Position numbers and translations under genes: made by a program
In this document: piece by piece, positions 23,801 through 37,400 of the stretch
How the letters are laid out: each line of letters begins with the position of its first letter
Position numbering within the stretch: position 1 is the first letter of the stretch
Origin: Fragilariopsis cylindrus CCMP1102
Taxonomy: Eukaryota > Bacillariophyta > Bacillariophyceae > Bacillariales > Bacillariaceae
Assembly: GCA_900095095.1 (NCBI GenBank)
Contig: FMBT01000477.1
Coordinates: forward strand, 1-64,000
Length of the DNA stretch: 64,000 nucleotides
Reading direction: 5' to 3'
Notes under the pieces: generated by a model
Databases searched by the model: none
What the model saw: only the letters and a program-made list of their open reading frames with translations
Told to the model about the DNA's origin: nothing

Positions 23801-26651
23801 AGTTTCATTATCGTCATCGAATAGTCTCTCCTCATCATTAGCATTGGTAACAACAACGGCAGCTTCAGCAGCAGCAATAGTAGTAGTAGCTTCTGTCGCA
23901 ACCACAACCGCAACTGCCGCCTGTTGTGCTGCAGCTTTTGGGGTGAGCTTTCTCTTTCGTGTGGGTCGCGTACTTGTAGTTTTATTCATCGGATGGTCCT
24001 TCTCCTCCTCCGTTTTACTTTTCGTTTTTGTTATCATATGAATAGGTGATGATTCAGCAGCTTCTCCGTCATCATCATCGTCGTCATCGTCATCGTCGTA
24101 TCGTCATCTTTGGTGGGAGGTGAACTCGTCGAATCCATATTCACTGCTACAGAATTGTTATCAGTGACATTTTCTTGAGTAGTTGTCACAACTGCTGCTC
24201 CCCTTGTACTGGCGACAACGACGATCTCGTTATACTGCTCTCCTCCTCTTTCGTCAGTACAACTTCCTTCGTTGTTGATTCTGATTCTGATAATTCCATC
24301 TCGGATGTTGTTGTTGTTGTTACCCCCTCATCGTCAACTTTCCCTTTGGCGTTGTTGCTGTTTTTTTTGGCTTTTTCCCCGCCTTCTTCTTCTCCATCAG
24401 CAGCAGCATATAGGTTTGATTGATCCGTATTACTATTAGTATTCGTCGATGGCGGCTTCATCACCACGCCAGTCTTCTTCTTCTTCTTGACTGTAAAGAA
24501 TTCATCAATTGCTTTCGGTTTCTTCTTGTTAGTCACTGTCGTTGTCGCTGCGACTGATGTTGTTGTTGATGATGAATCATTATTAGCATTCTTGTTATTA
24601 TCTTTATTGGTCTTATTCTTCCCCGTAGTCGTCGATATTGATATTGATGATTCATCGCCACCACCCTTGTTATGATTATTATTTTTGGTGGTGGTGGGAC
24701 TTCCTTTACCTCCTCCACCTTCATCTTTGGTAAAAGTTCCACCAGCGGTAGCAACAATACCCGTTGTTTCACCGTTTTCGACGACTGGAGTATCGTCCTT
24801 GTCATTAACGAATTATCTTTTTTGTTTTCGGTTGTAGTAATTCTCCCCTCCTCCTCCTCCACATTTCTGATTTCATCTTCTTGATCATCAACGGCGGCTG
24901 CTTTTGCTTTTACCGCCGTGGCAGCAGTATTGGTAGTTTGTACAACCGCATTATGTATATCAATTTTCTTTCTTTTCTTCCTCTTGGGGGGTAACACTAC
25001 CACTGAATCCGAATCTGATGGATCATCGACGTCATTCTTTTTATCTTCATCCTTTTCCTCCTCGTCATTGTCATTGTCATTGTCATCATCATTATTATCC
25101 TTCGCTTTAGTAGTAGATTTAGATTTAGACAATTTGTCATAAGTGCTTGTGATAGTAGTGACAACTCCTCCTCCTTCCCTTGAATTTGGAAAATTTCGAC
25201 GTGTATAAATAGTCATACAAGATTTTTCATGACGTGTTATCCCACGTGAACTAAATTCCTTGTTGCAATTCCGACATTTATACATTGTCGTTGCTGTTTT
25301 TGTTGTAGTAGTTTTTTTCGACTTCTTCTTACGCGGTGGTGGTTGTTTAGCTTTACTTTTACTAACTACTACTTCAACGTCAACGTGAGAAGAAGAAGGA
25401 CTCGTAGTATTTAATGATGATGACGATTCATTTTCCTCCTCTTCTTCTTCTTCGTCTTCTTCTTCAACTGGAGAAGAAGAAGATGCATCGGAAGAAATAT
25501 CATCATTATCATTATCATCATTATCGATATCATCATTGGCATAATCTTTATTATTTGATTTTGATAGTGTTTTTTTCATATCTGGTGATTTTGAGAATCT
25601 ATCACTATACACAGGCATACATTTCCTTTCGTGATGTTTAATACCTTGTGATGCATATAATTTACCACAAGTACGACATTTATATGGTCTAGCAGGATCA
25701 AATTTTAATCTTAATGCAACCACTAATTGTTTTTCTACCTCTTCATCATCATCATCATCGTCGGCGTTGCCGTCATCATCTTCAATGGGTGGAAGTGGGG
25801 GAGAAGTAGTATCAGAAGAAGATTTCTTCTTTTTCCTTTTCTTCTTCTTTTTAACATCTACCTTGCGTGGGTTCTTTGTTGCTATCGCTGTTGCTTTCTT
25901 CTTCTTTCTAGCACCAGTTGATGAGGAGGCAGAGGCTTGTCGTATTAAGATTGCTATTGGTGTATCATCATCATCATCATCTTCTTCTTCACAATCATTA
26001 TCATCATTAGACTCTTCCTCTCATCGCCATCATCATTGTCTACTTCAGATGACGATGATGATGATTTGTTGTCGTCATTATCGTTTTCAGCATCATTATC
26101 AGCATTTCATTGTCATTGCCATTATCATCTTCTTCCACCGACAATGACATTGGCGATTCTTCTTCTTCTTGTTGTTGTGACGGTGGTGTAGGACTATTAC
26201 TACGGGTATTGGGGTGACGTTTACTATTTCTTGAAGGACCACCATTCACCGATGATTGTGATGGTGTAGGATTATTACCTCTTCGTTTATTATGAGAAGG
26301 AGTAGGAGAATGTTGTCTCCTAACTCGTTTTTTAGTAGTACTAGTAGTAGTTGCGGTGTTACTAGCATTAGCATTAGTGGTCGTAGTCGTGGTGTCTTGT
26401 TGTGGATGAGGAGGACCTTTATTACTGGCAGCATTTGAATTTGCATTATTTTTATCATTAGTTGTTGTTGATGATGATGATACAGCAGGACGTTTCCTTC
26501 GACCACGTAATGCTCCCAAAGCAATCTTATTACCATATTCATCTACATAATCATCTTCCAAAAATTTATCAGGTTCTTCATCTGATTTTGGTGGAACAAC
26601 TTCAGGTCGTTCACCTCGTGTTCTGCGACTTATTCTACGTGAGTCTGACAT
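17867..26651 (-). CDS. Giant acidic protein: C2HC zinc fingers at N-terminus, SAGA TADA1/Hfi1-like module at C-terminus
   Basis: The coding region runs from ATG 26651 to the stop at 17867, with one 81-base intron (19725-19645). Eight single bases seem to be missing (about 26106, 26020, 24805, 24201, 24098, 23518, 23195 and 20346). Adding one at each gives 2,904 codons. The N-terminus is basic (SRRISRRTRGE). Two fingers of form CxxC-x11-HxxxC lie at about 25616-25681 (YKCRTCGKLYASQ) and 25217-25285 (YKCRNCNKEFSSR), each followed by M-x-[VI]-Y. A PCNA-box-like KAIDEFFTVKKKKK is at about 24470-24510. A very long Ser/Glu/Asp/Thr region follows. At about 19935-19600 there is YWDAVRLRLSG...SKQCDEAIAAF...KIHNRFIMGIM, like the SAGA Tad1 domain. 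Then GLKVTDNAMWVLTVALKEHV at about 19300 resembles the Hfi1/TADA1 histone fold. The tail repeats KNLAALMARA/KDLAAMRARS. TADA1 is a scaffold of the SAGA histone acetyltransferase complex. The TADA1 call is by motif pattern. Two adjacent genes rather than one remain possible, although I found no clear end and restart. Confidence 0.6.
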
Positions 26652-28482
26652 ACTCCTATATCTTTATCTTGTCTTATCTTATGTGTCCCTATCCTTCGCT
26701 GTTCCTTTTACTGTTGCTTTATTATGAATAACAGCGGGGGTGGCAGCAGTGGAGATAGATAGATAGATAGAAACGAGCTTCAAACCAAGAACCGGACGGG
26801 CGGCAATTGATTGATTCTCGATTTTCTTGCTTGTGGGAATAATTTTGAATAAGACTAATCTCTCTTCCAGCTTGAGCAGATTCAAACGGATGGGATGGGA
26901 CGAAATAAAAACGCCACACTCGCACTCGTTCTCAAACAGTAACCTCTTGTCTTGACGAAATAATGTCGCCTCTCTCTCTCTCTTCTTGATGGGTGGATTT
27001 AATTATAGAAAATAAGATAAAGTAGATTATGCTCTTCTAATAGAATGACATGGGGAACGAAGAAAGACGAAGTGAATGAAACATAATCGAATGAATCCCA
27101 AATAGTGAATCAAAACAAAACAAAAAGACAGCAGTGAGTGAGGGGAATTTAATTTAATTTGATCTAATCTTTAATAATCAGAATGAAATCAAAGGAAATC
27201 AATTAGAATCGAATCGAATATTCCGTCATTCGTTCGTCATAAAAAATACTTGTATCAGACATTTAAAATTAAATATCTTAGATTATTTAAATAGCAACCC
27301 GCTTCAGAAATTAAATTGAAGTAAATTGGATTGAATTTAACCCCCATTATGTATCCTATCTCTCTCTCTCTCTATCTCTTCGCCAGTCCATAAACGTAAC
27401 AGTAACTCACCAAACTCCTGGGCAACAGCTGTTCTGTTTATCACGTTCGTTTGATCAGGCCCTGCCCAGGATGATCGATTAATTAGCTTTTGTTATAAAT
27501 AAAGAACGGCATACAGATACAAAACAATTGAAACTTACTTCTTAGCTTAGCTTAGCTTAGCTTATCTTAGCTTAGCGTGGTGCGTGGAAGGTAGTAGTAG
27601 CTAGTAGATAGGGTAAATTTTACTCCGCCATGGTCATCAACCTTCCGTCTTCCTCTCAATCAAAAACTTTTATTGCTATTACTGTTATTAACTTCACATA
27701 AAATCATTGTTTGAAGCAAGCGGCCGAAACTATGAAGACGACGGTTGGTACAACTTGTACATATAGTAGCCATCACTGGTAGTACGTTGCTACGATAAGG
27801 ATTCATTCATTCCGTTTGGGGTGAATTAAATAAGAGGGGGCGCGGTAAGTTAGTGCAAATAGTGTGCTTTTCCTCTGATTTGTTTGCCCCCCTCCGTCCA
27901 CTCCCCTTGCTTAACTTTCCCCTCTTTAGTCGTGAGTCGAAAATTGAGCAAAAAACTATATTTTCTCCTGACCCCCCGGCCTGGACCATCTTCCGCTCGG
28001 CGAATTACAAAAATTATTAAAAATTACAAATATTCCCCTGACACCCTTACTCGCGCACGGTTTTGCTTGAAAGATGCTTAATGATGACCAATCTTTAAGC
28101 AATCATTAAGGGCATTTAGGCAATCATTGTCAAAGCAAGACGTGTTACAGGCTTTATTGATCATTAGCCGTATTGCGTCATCTTGAACAGGGGCGTAATA
28201 TTATTCGTGAAGGACTAATTCAATCAACTGGACAATGATCGATCGTCACGTGTGGTCTGATTCTGTGAGCGCGCATAAGAAAAAAGAGTAGAAAAACTTC
28301 TCAAGCTGTACTGTAGCAGAAGCCAAGAGAAGACAGAAGCCGCAGGCGCAAATACGGTAACATTTTAAGCGCTGAACGTTACTGTACAAGTTCTACGCTA
28401 ACAAATAAAATTGTGTAAAATTTTAAAATTCTAGTGTTTTTACAAAACTAACAAAACAACAAACCAAGCAAGCTAGCACGAG
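26652..28482. other. Divergent intergenic region between the TADA1-like and USP genes
   Basis: No gene is seen in this 1.8 kb. It should hold two divergent promoters. It contains a GATA tetranucleotide stretch (about 26752-26770), a (CTTAG)n pentamer array (27541-27576) and a CACGTG core at 28247-28252, 231 bases before the USP start codon. Confidence 0.5.
27541..27576. repeat. (CTTAG)n pentanucleotide array
   Basis: About seven CTTAG units, one altered to CTTAT. Confidence 0.85.
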
Positions 28483-31400
28483 ATGTCGTCGAGCAGCAGT
28501 ACCGATGTTCCCCTTCCTCCCGAAGCGGAGGTAGTAGCGACGAAAGAAGAAGAAGAAGCAGTACCATATATTTGGGACGAATGTCAACCACCGTCCGAGA
28601 AAACACTACAAGTATGGGTTGAAGTCGGTAATAAATTAGAAAAGGAGGCAACGGGTGAGTACTACTAGTAATTTAGTTTAAGTTCATCCGTGTGTGTGTG
28701 TTTTCTCTCTCGTTTCGGCCTATCTATTTTCGAAGGCGTCACCTCCGCCTCCCCTCCTCCTCCATCGTTCGTTCCAAGTAATAAGATCAGATGGATGATG
28801 GATGGGAAATGATGTTAAAAGTTAAAAAGGTCATGAGATCGATTGATTTTTCAAAAAAATAATTCTTCTTTCTTGCGCGTTTTTTAATTAACATTTTGTT
28901 GGGTTTACTGTGGAATTTTCTTATTCTTCTTATCTGGTCATGTTAACGTGAACGTTAAGCTTTAGCGTTAGCGTGAAAATGGGGTTTACCGCGGAATATT
29001 TCAAAATAAAAATCGCGCAGTGTGTTTGAATTTTTTTCTTTTTCGAAAATAAAATTGAAAATTGTATTTTTTGTTTGTTTGTCTCTCTCTCTCTTCCTAG
29101 CTGTTGTTGTGTGTCGCTACTGATCGTATTCCAATTTCTATCTTATGTGTCGTCGTCGTCGTTGTTGTTGTTGCTGTATCAACTCAAAAATTAATTTGAG
29201 AGCGGAGCGATAGTGCTTTGTTTTCTCTATTTCCTCCCCCCGCCCCGCCGCCTTTTTATTTTATTTTATTTCTTATCTTTCTCTCACACCGATTTCTTTA
29301 TTTTATTTCCTATCTTCTCTCACTTTTCGAATACAAAGTTGTTTGGAATCAAGCAGTTGAAACATTAAGTGAGGCACAAAAGTATCTACGTTGTAGTTGT
29401 GAGGCACGTATATTTGTTGAAAAGTATATGGGTCAAATTATATCAATTTTGTTAGAACAACAACCAGCAAAAGTTGGTAATAATGAACGTCGTTGTGTAC
29501 ACGAGTCATTAAATTTAGCAGTACAAATTATATCATTAGATTTAGATGTACAAAATGAGCGTACAAGTAGAGCAATTAAAATGTCAATGTCAAGTAATAA
29601 TAATAATAATCCAAATTTAGATTTAATAGATTCAGTAAAATGTAAAACACTTGATGTACTATCAATGTTATTTAATAAGAAAAAAACATACTATAAGGGA
29701 ACAGGAGGATCCAAATCTGCGAATTCATGGAATGTGCAACATTTAAATGGTTTACCAGCAACACGATTATCTTTAGTTGAAGCATTCTTGAATGCAAATG
29801 GTTTTATAAAACTTATAAAATTTATGACAGATCGTATTGTTACGACGACAAAGACGACATCGACGACTGCTACGATGACGGCAATGACGATGGCAATGAC
29901 GGCAGGTGAAGGTACAACAGCAGGAGCAGGAGTAGGACTTCCCTCAGCTGTTTCCCCCTTCACGGCATCTCCACAACTGACGACTACTCAACCTCCTGTT
30001 ACTACAGCTACAGCTATAATGGTCGCACTACCAACAAAAACAACAACCTCAGTACCAGTTCCAGTACCAGTTCCAGTTCCAGTACCGGCAGTACCAGTTC
30101 CAGTACAAGTAGTATTAGCATCATCATTTCCAACAATTGAATTATTACATCAAGTATTACCAGCATTATTAGAGGCATATAATTCAGCTTTACATAAACA
30201 GAATAATGCAAATAACAATAACAATAATGATCAAAAAATAATAATGATAGTAATAACCACAACAATAATAATAATAATAATAATGAAAGAACAAACGTTG
30301 TTGTTCCATTATTAGAACAGACTACTATTGATGTTGCAAAGACTGTTATGAGATACATAACAACCTGTACTTTTGGTGAAGATACGATGATCAAGAAAAT
30401 TACCATGGATGATAAATTAAAATTCTTATTGCATGACTTGCATCGTATCTTTGATAAATTATTTGAAACACGTCGGTCCGATACGATGGAATTTTATACC
30501 TTTTGGATGGCTCTTATATTGAAGTTAATTACATCCCATTCATTACCACTCAAGTTATTTGGTTGGTCACAAATGGATATATTAATGGACGCGTGTGAAA
30601 ATCATCGTCCACCGCCACGATCATTTATTGTGAAGAATGCTGGCACATCATTTGTGAATGGACAATATAATTTCATTGGTACAATAACAAAAGATGGATA
30701 TGGATTACGTATATCTCAACATCATGATATTAGTTATGAACGTTCTATAGTGCAACAAAAAGGAGTAATTCCAACTGTTTCATCATCATCCAAGTCTTCT
30801 GAGTCGAATACTACTGGTACTACGGTTGGTACTACTATTACTACTGATGGTAGTGGTAGTACTAGTACTAATGAACAACCACACCAGCAGCAACCATCAT
30901 CGTCATCGTCGTCGTCAGGAGACGGTACTACTACTGGTACTACTAGTACTAGTACTAACACTTCTACTACTGCTACTGCTAGTACTACTGCTTCGACAAC
31001 AAAGAAGTTAACATTATTTAGATGTACAATGAGATCACAACAAAAATGGTGGTTCCTGTCAGAAGCAGACGAAGAACAACCAGGAACAGACCGTGATATT
31101 GATTATTATCAACATAAATCAACAAGAGAAGAAGAATTAGAACCACCATGTTCCGGATGGTTAACATGTAGAAATAGTGGATTAGAACCACCACCAAATT
31201 TACAAAAAATTGGTCTAATGGTTCCAGCTGGTGAAGAAAATAATACCCTAGAACATCAATTAGCCAAATGGGCAATACAAAATCAAATCATTGAATCATT
31301 GGTGTTAGGCGATTCACATGTACATCGTGAAATTGTTAGTCGATCTGTTCCATTGATTAAATTTTTAGCATCAATGTGTTGTAGTAGTAGTAGTAATGAA

Positions 31401-34400
31401 GAAAATATTAACAATGGTAACAACGAACAACTACTGCCGAATGATAATGAAGTAGGATCATCGACTACGGAAGCAGTTGCAGTTGCAGCAGCAGCAAAAA
31501 CAACTTCCAGCGAGACTACTGCTACCGAAGTGGTGACGGAATCGGCATCGACAACAATATCCAAGAAAAGGAGAAATGACTATGACGATGATAACGCAAC
31601 TTCTTCTTCTACTTCTACTAATAATAATATTACATATTGCTTACAAAAATCACATTTATTATTGGCATGGAAGACATGTATCCGAAAAACAGATGCTGCA
31701 GTATCAGCACAAATATATCAATTACTTGTGAGTGTATTATTTTCGAATCATTGTCCTGTTAGTTTGGCAGTATCATTACTCCAAGCTGTACAAGAATCAC
31801 TCAATAATATTAATATTCAAGGTCATGGTCATGGTCATCAAGGTCAAGGTCAACCCACCGATAGTATTATTAGTAATGGTGGTATCAATAATAATACTAA
31901 CAACAACAACAACATGATCAAACATGATGATTGTCTAACGGAGGTATCCGATTTTTGTGATGCGTTGGCGGTTTTTTCTTTTAACAATAGCAATAATAAC
32001 AACAACAGCAATAACAACAAAGGCGGAGGAGGATCATCATTATCTACCAATACTGAATTGTTATCTAATGATGTTCGTACTGAAGTATTGAGATTACTTT
32101 GGTCAGTATTAATCCATCCTGATGCATCATCATTGAAAAGTTATGATATTTTAAAACAATACGTAACAAGAGAATTACGCGTCGAACCGGATGGTAAAGA
32201 ACATCGTGAAACATACCTCAAGGCGTGTGTATTATCATTAATGGAAAATTCAAAACGTCATCATCAGTCGACGCAGTCGTCGTCGACGACGATAGTGGCA
32301 GGAGGAACAGGAGGAGTTGCAGTCGCAACCGATTTTGAAATCCGTGCATTAAAAATGGTGAAACTAACACATTTTGTACTAGAGGCATGTCCAAGAACAC
32401 AAGCTGCTGATTTAGTTACGACTGATCAAGGTGAATTACCTGTATTACTATTTGAAGAATTAATAGCATTTTTAAAAAGGAAACATCAAATGATGATGAC
32501 CGGAGGAGGAATGTCAATCAGACCACAAACTCCACCTCGAAAGGTAAGAAAACTGCTACTGCTACTAATTCTTCTACTAATACTACCAATACAGCGGTGG
32601 TGCAAACAAAATACTTTATCCTTTTATTTTGTCATGTCATTCCACCACAAGACTTTATTCTAACCAATACGTCGTGTTTATTGTTAATTTTTCTCATTGC
32701 CTTTTGATGTTGTCTTTGTTGATCAAAATAAAAAAGTCGCCTTCTATCGATTCGGATGGAACACTTGGAACGATCTCGCTTTCGGAACGGCTAAGAATTC
32801 TTCGATACGTGTACGGTGTAAGCGAACAAATATACATGAGTACTCCTCAACTACACAGCCTTTGGCAATTATGTAGCGCGCCTCCGGATCGTGAGGAAGT
32901 CATGGCGTTTATTGCTAGTGCTTCCGGAACAGCTCCCACCACCAACCGCATCAATAACACTAACACCAATCTTGATGGCGGAAAAAACAACAGCAACAGC
33001 AATAATAATAATGGCGTCGTAGAAGGATCACCTATGACAACAACAAATCAGCAGGGAAATAATAACAATAATAATAACAACAACAATACTATGATAGGAC
33101 CTACCACGGCCACCGAAGATGCTCTTTCCTCAGCTTTTACGGAGGATGCATGTGCAAGCGCATTTATTACGTTGTTTTGTTCGCCTAATATTAGCTTCCA
33201 ACAACTCGGTGAGAAGGCATATCAGAGTTTTCATTTTATGTTCAACAAAATGCGACTGTCGGCAACCCATGGAAATTCTGTTCGTCAGGCCGCTTTGGAC
33301 ACGCTTTGGCGTATCTGTTTGGTAACGGGAAACGATACCGTTGCAACCTCAGCAATGAACGACCTGTTGAATATTTACATAGGTTATACCGTAGATCACA
33401 ATTTTGGAACAAGCAATAATAAGAACAACAACAGCAATGATAATCTTTCATCCGAACCGATGCAAACAGAATCCTCGACTGATGACAGCTTTGGCAAAAG
33501 AGTCTTCGATTGTTTGTCGAAGGTAAAGAAAAGTCTCGACAGGAAGGATCCATCCGCAGAACTCGCGGCGGAGAGATGTTTACGGATCCTGAATACCGCT
33601 ATTGGTCAAGATGGATCTTCTGGTTCGATAACTATTTCTACTCTCAATCGTATTTCCCGTTTAACTCCGCGTGATGGACTGAGTCGGATCATAAAATGCT
33701 TGCCTAATGGTATGCGTGGTCAAGCTTGCTACCGAAAAATCGCGGTAGTTGCAAAACGATCATCGCAGACTCAGAATCATAATGGACAGCATTATGCTCA
33801 TCAGGAGCGGGACCAATCAAACTCGAGAGAAGGTCGTTTCACTATTGACGTGCATCCACTCGAGACTATATATTCGATTAAGTGCAAAATTGCTTCGTAT
33901 TGTCAATGTTCGATCGCTTCTATCAGGTTGGTGAATGCACTTGGTCGTGTTTCGAGCTCTGCTACACGAAAACAGACTGGACCAGATGGATCAACATCGG
34001 CTATGCCAACGGTACCCGATGATTCTGTTGCTGATGAGATAGGACTTGTTCAGGGATGCGAGATAGTTGTTATGATATCCGATAGGCACAACGTGGCTCA
34101 ACAAAACATGAATAATACTTCCACGAGCGCAAGAGTTACGAGGAATGGTAGAGCTCGTGATTTGAGTGACATATTTTGTGATGACAGTAATAATTTTAGT
34201 GACAATTTATTCAACACGCTTTTGGGAGTGCTGGAATCCTTGCCCTGGAGAGAACCCGATGAAATGACCGATGCGTCGACAGCGTTTAGCGATACCCATA
34301 AACTTGTATGGGATCTCCTTCTCGCCATGCCGACAAACCCAACAGTTTCGGCACAAGTGCTTTCTGCAGGGAAGAGCGGCGACGACGATGCGGTCGAAAG

Positions 34401-37400
34401 TGGCGCCGTTGCCGACGACGAGGATGCTATGGATATTGATTCTCGACAGCCAGATCAGTGGGCAACATTACTTGACTTGAAGAACTTTCCTCGTTCTGTG
34501 TACGTTCTCCTTGCAATCGATGCCTTCCTTCAACCTGCTACCGAAATATTATCGTCCTTGCCGGAGGAGCAGAGAAAGATTCTAGAACGTGAAACTTATA
34601 ATAATTCTGCCGTATTCCGTCGAGGATTTATAGATTCCGGTGGATTTGATGCTGTTGTTAGATTTTTCTCATTCTCAAAAGACAGTCCGGAGATAAGTCA
34701 AAGTAGGACAAGAAGGGGGGACGCCGTTGCTTTAAGAATATTGAAGTGCTGTCTGTTTAGTGATAAACAGTTAGCAACTGGAATCGATTTTTCTTCAAAT
34801 GGTGGACTTGACGAGGCCGGGAGTAGATTATTGCAGTCACTCATTAATGCTGAAGGTTTGTTGCGAAGCTTGACATTAATGGTTGTCGCAGATAGTGGCA
34901 TTTCAAGCTCCACCGCATCAGATGTTTTGAAATTCCTTTGTCTACTCTTCAAATCCCCCGGAACCGTTAAAAGTTTTGCGTCTCTTCCAGATAGTACAGC
35001 AGAAAAGCTTCTTATTAGGCTACTACTATGGGAGGGTGGTTCGGAAGATACGCGACCAGGATCTTCGACAAGTTCTGTTTCAAAAGTACGACGAGACACG
35101 TGCAATCTTGTATTGGCTACCCCACTTCTTGCGGAGTATGCCTTAACTTGGTTGAAGAATGCAATCGATTCGATTGGAGTTACGTCTGAATGCACTAGTG
35201 AGTACTTCCATCTGTTATTGAAACTAGTAACAGATCATAAGAATGTTTCACCGGCAGAATTGCTTCTCTAGCTACTGCGGTTTGTATGAAACTTGCTGCC
35301 TGCCCTAGACCATCAAGCGAGACTTTGATTTCACTCGATTTTCAGACTGGTGTTTTGTGCGGATGTCTTTCACTTTTGGAAGCATTAATTGTACATGTCG
35401 GTGGGTCAATTCTAGTGGAAGGGACGAACATATTACTGAAAGAATTCTCGATCGTACGATGGTCAGAGGTGACGGAATTTCAAGCAACTCCAAGTCCCGA
35501 AGATTTGGTCCTTACTGACTTGATGGGTGTTGTTTTCGATGCCTTCCTTTCCCCCGGCGGAGCCACATCGATTATGGCCATTTGCTGTAACGATGTGTCA
35601 AGAACACAAGGATTTAACGTCGTAAGATCTGCAGCTCGTAGTTGTAAAGATGGAAATGGCTATATTGCTCTTGTGCATAGAATAAATGGATTAGTTTCTG
35701 CTGCAAGTCCATTCCTTAAGCATCGATGGGGACAATCTGCCGGAGGGAACGAAGGCAGTACCAGAAATGGCAGGAACACTTCTAAGTACTCCGGACTGAA
35801 GAACCAAGGCTGTACTTGCTATATGAACTCTGTATTACAGCAACTTTTCATGATGCCGGAATTGCGCAAATCATTGTGTTCAGCACCGTTACCTGCAAGT
35901 ATTCGGTCATCCGGTGGAGTCGTATCTGCCAGAGGTGCCGAACTCGTCGGTAAAAAGGTTGCTATGCAGTGGGAAAATGGCCAGTCTTACTTTGCTATTG
36001 TTGAAGCATTCAACAGCACTAGTGGAATGCATACAATAAAATACAGTCCTATCCGAATCGCAGACGGAGGATCGAATCATCAGCAGTCGGTTCGTAACGA
36101 AGATATTGATAGATTGCCTCCTCTTTTATCGGAAGAGTTTTTCCTTTCGGAAGGACGTCCCGGGAAGGAAAGTGGCGTATTTGAGGTGTTATTATCTGAA
36201 GGCGCAAAAGGACAAAAACAAGAGAATATTGTTTCGTCGCAGGACAAACCATCGGAATGTATCAAAGAAACCGAGGACGAATCTTCTTCTCGACATCTTA
36301 TGGAGGAAGTACAGCGGACATTCATCCATCTTGAAGAAGGGTCGAGAGGTCGATGTTTTGACCCACGTGCGCTAGTTGAAGCATGTGCCTGCCTAAAACT
36401 TGAGTTCGATGTTTGGCAACAGAATGACGCGTCCGAATTCTCGACGAAGCTTCTTGATAGGTTAGAAACTTCATTAAAGCGATGGGCACCGGATCATTTC
36501 AAGTATCTGGATCATACGTTTGGTCTAAAACAGACTAAACAAAAGATCTGTAAAGAATGCGGACTTAAGGTAAGCGTAGTATAACTTGTACAACTGTGTA
36601 ATATACCATATCAAAATTTATGTATTTCCCGCAAGTTCCTCGTGTTTGGGAACTTAGTTCTAACACCGATTTACTGTTTCTGCGATCTCTCTCTTTCTCT
36701 CTCTAGTCGAACCGCGAGGAGAAATTATTAAATGTCGACTGTCAAATCAGAGGAAAGTCTGACATTCAAGAAGCATTAGCAACCATGTGCGAAACCGAAA
36801 TCATGGAAGGGAACAACCAGGTGTTTTGTGACAATTGTAGGAAGAACACAGATACGGTGCTACGATCGGCAATTTCTGAATTACCGAATATGCTGATATT
36901 GTCTTTAAAGCGATTCGACTTGGATTACAATACGTTTGAGACAGTCAAATTGAACAGTCGATGTGCATTCGGTCAGACATTGAATATGAAGCGATACACT
37001 CTAGAAGGCGTCGAAGCAATCGAACAACAAGCTGATACAGAAGATAATCAAGAAGGAGATGCTATTGCTATGGATGTGGGCAACGATGAGAGTGCAATGA
37101 GTCATCTTCCTGACGAAGACTACGAATACAAGTTAGCCGGTGTCCTAGTTCATGCTGGTGTTGCGCAAGGTGGCCACTATTACAGCTTCATCAAAGATCG
37201 GAATCCTGGATCTGAAGAACAGTGGTATCGATTCGACGATGAAGATGTAACACCCTTCGACCCTGCTTCGCTTGCTTTAGAATGTTTTGGTGGAAAAGTG
37301 AAGAAAGAAACGAAATGGCCGAACGGTGTTACCAACTCCGTCGAAACCGAGCAATTCGCAAATGCCCTCATGTTATTCTACGAAAAGGTCAAGATTACAG

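Noticed and set aside
30734-30961. Minus-strand Val-rich frame opposite the USP
   Set aside because: It is the antisense of a Thr/Ser/Asp low-complexity insert in the USP coding sequence.
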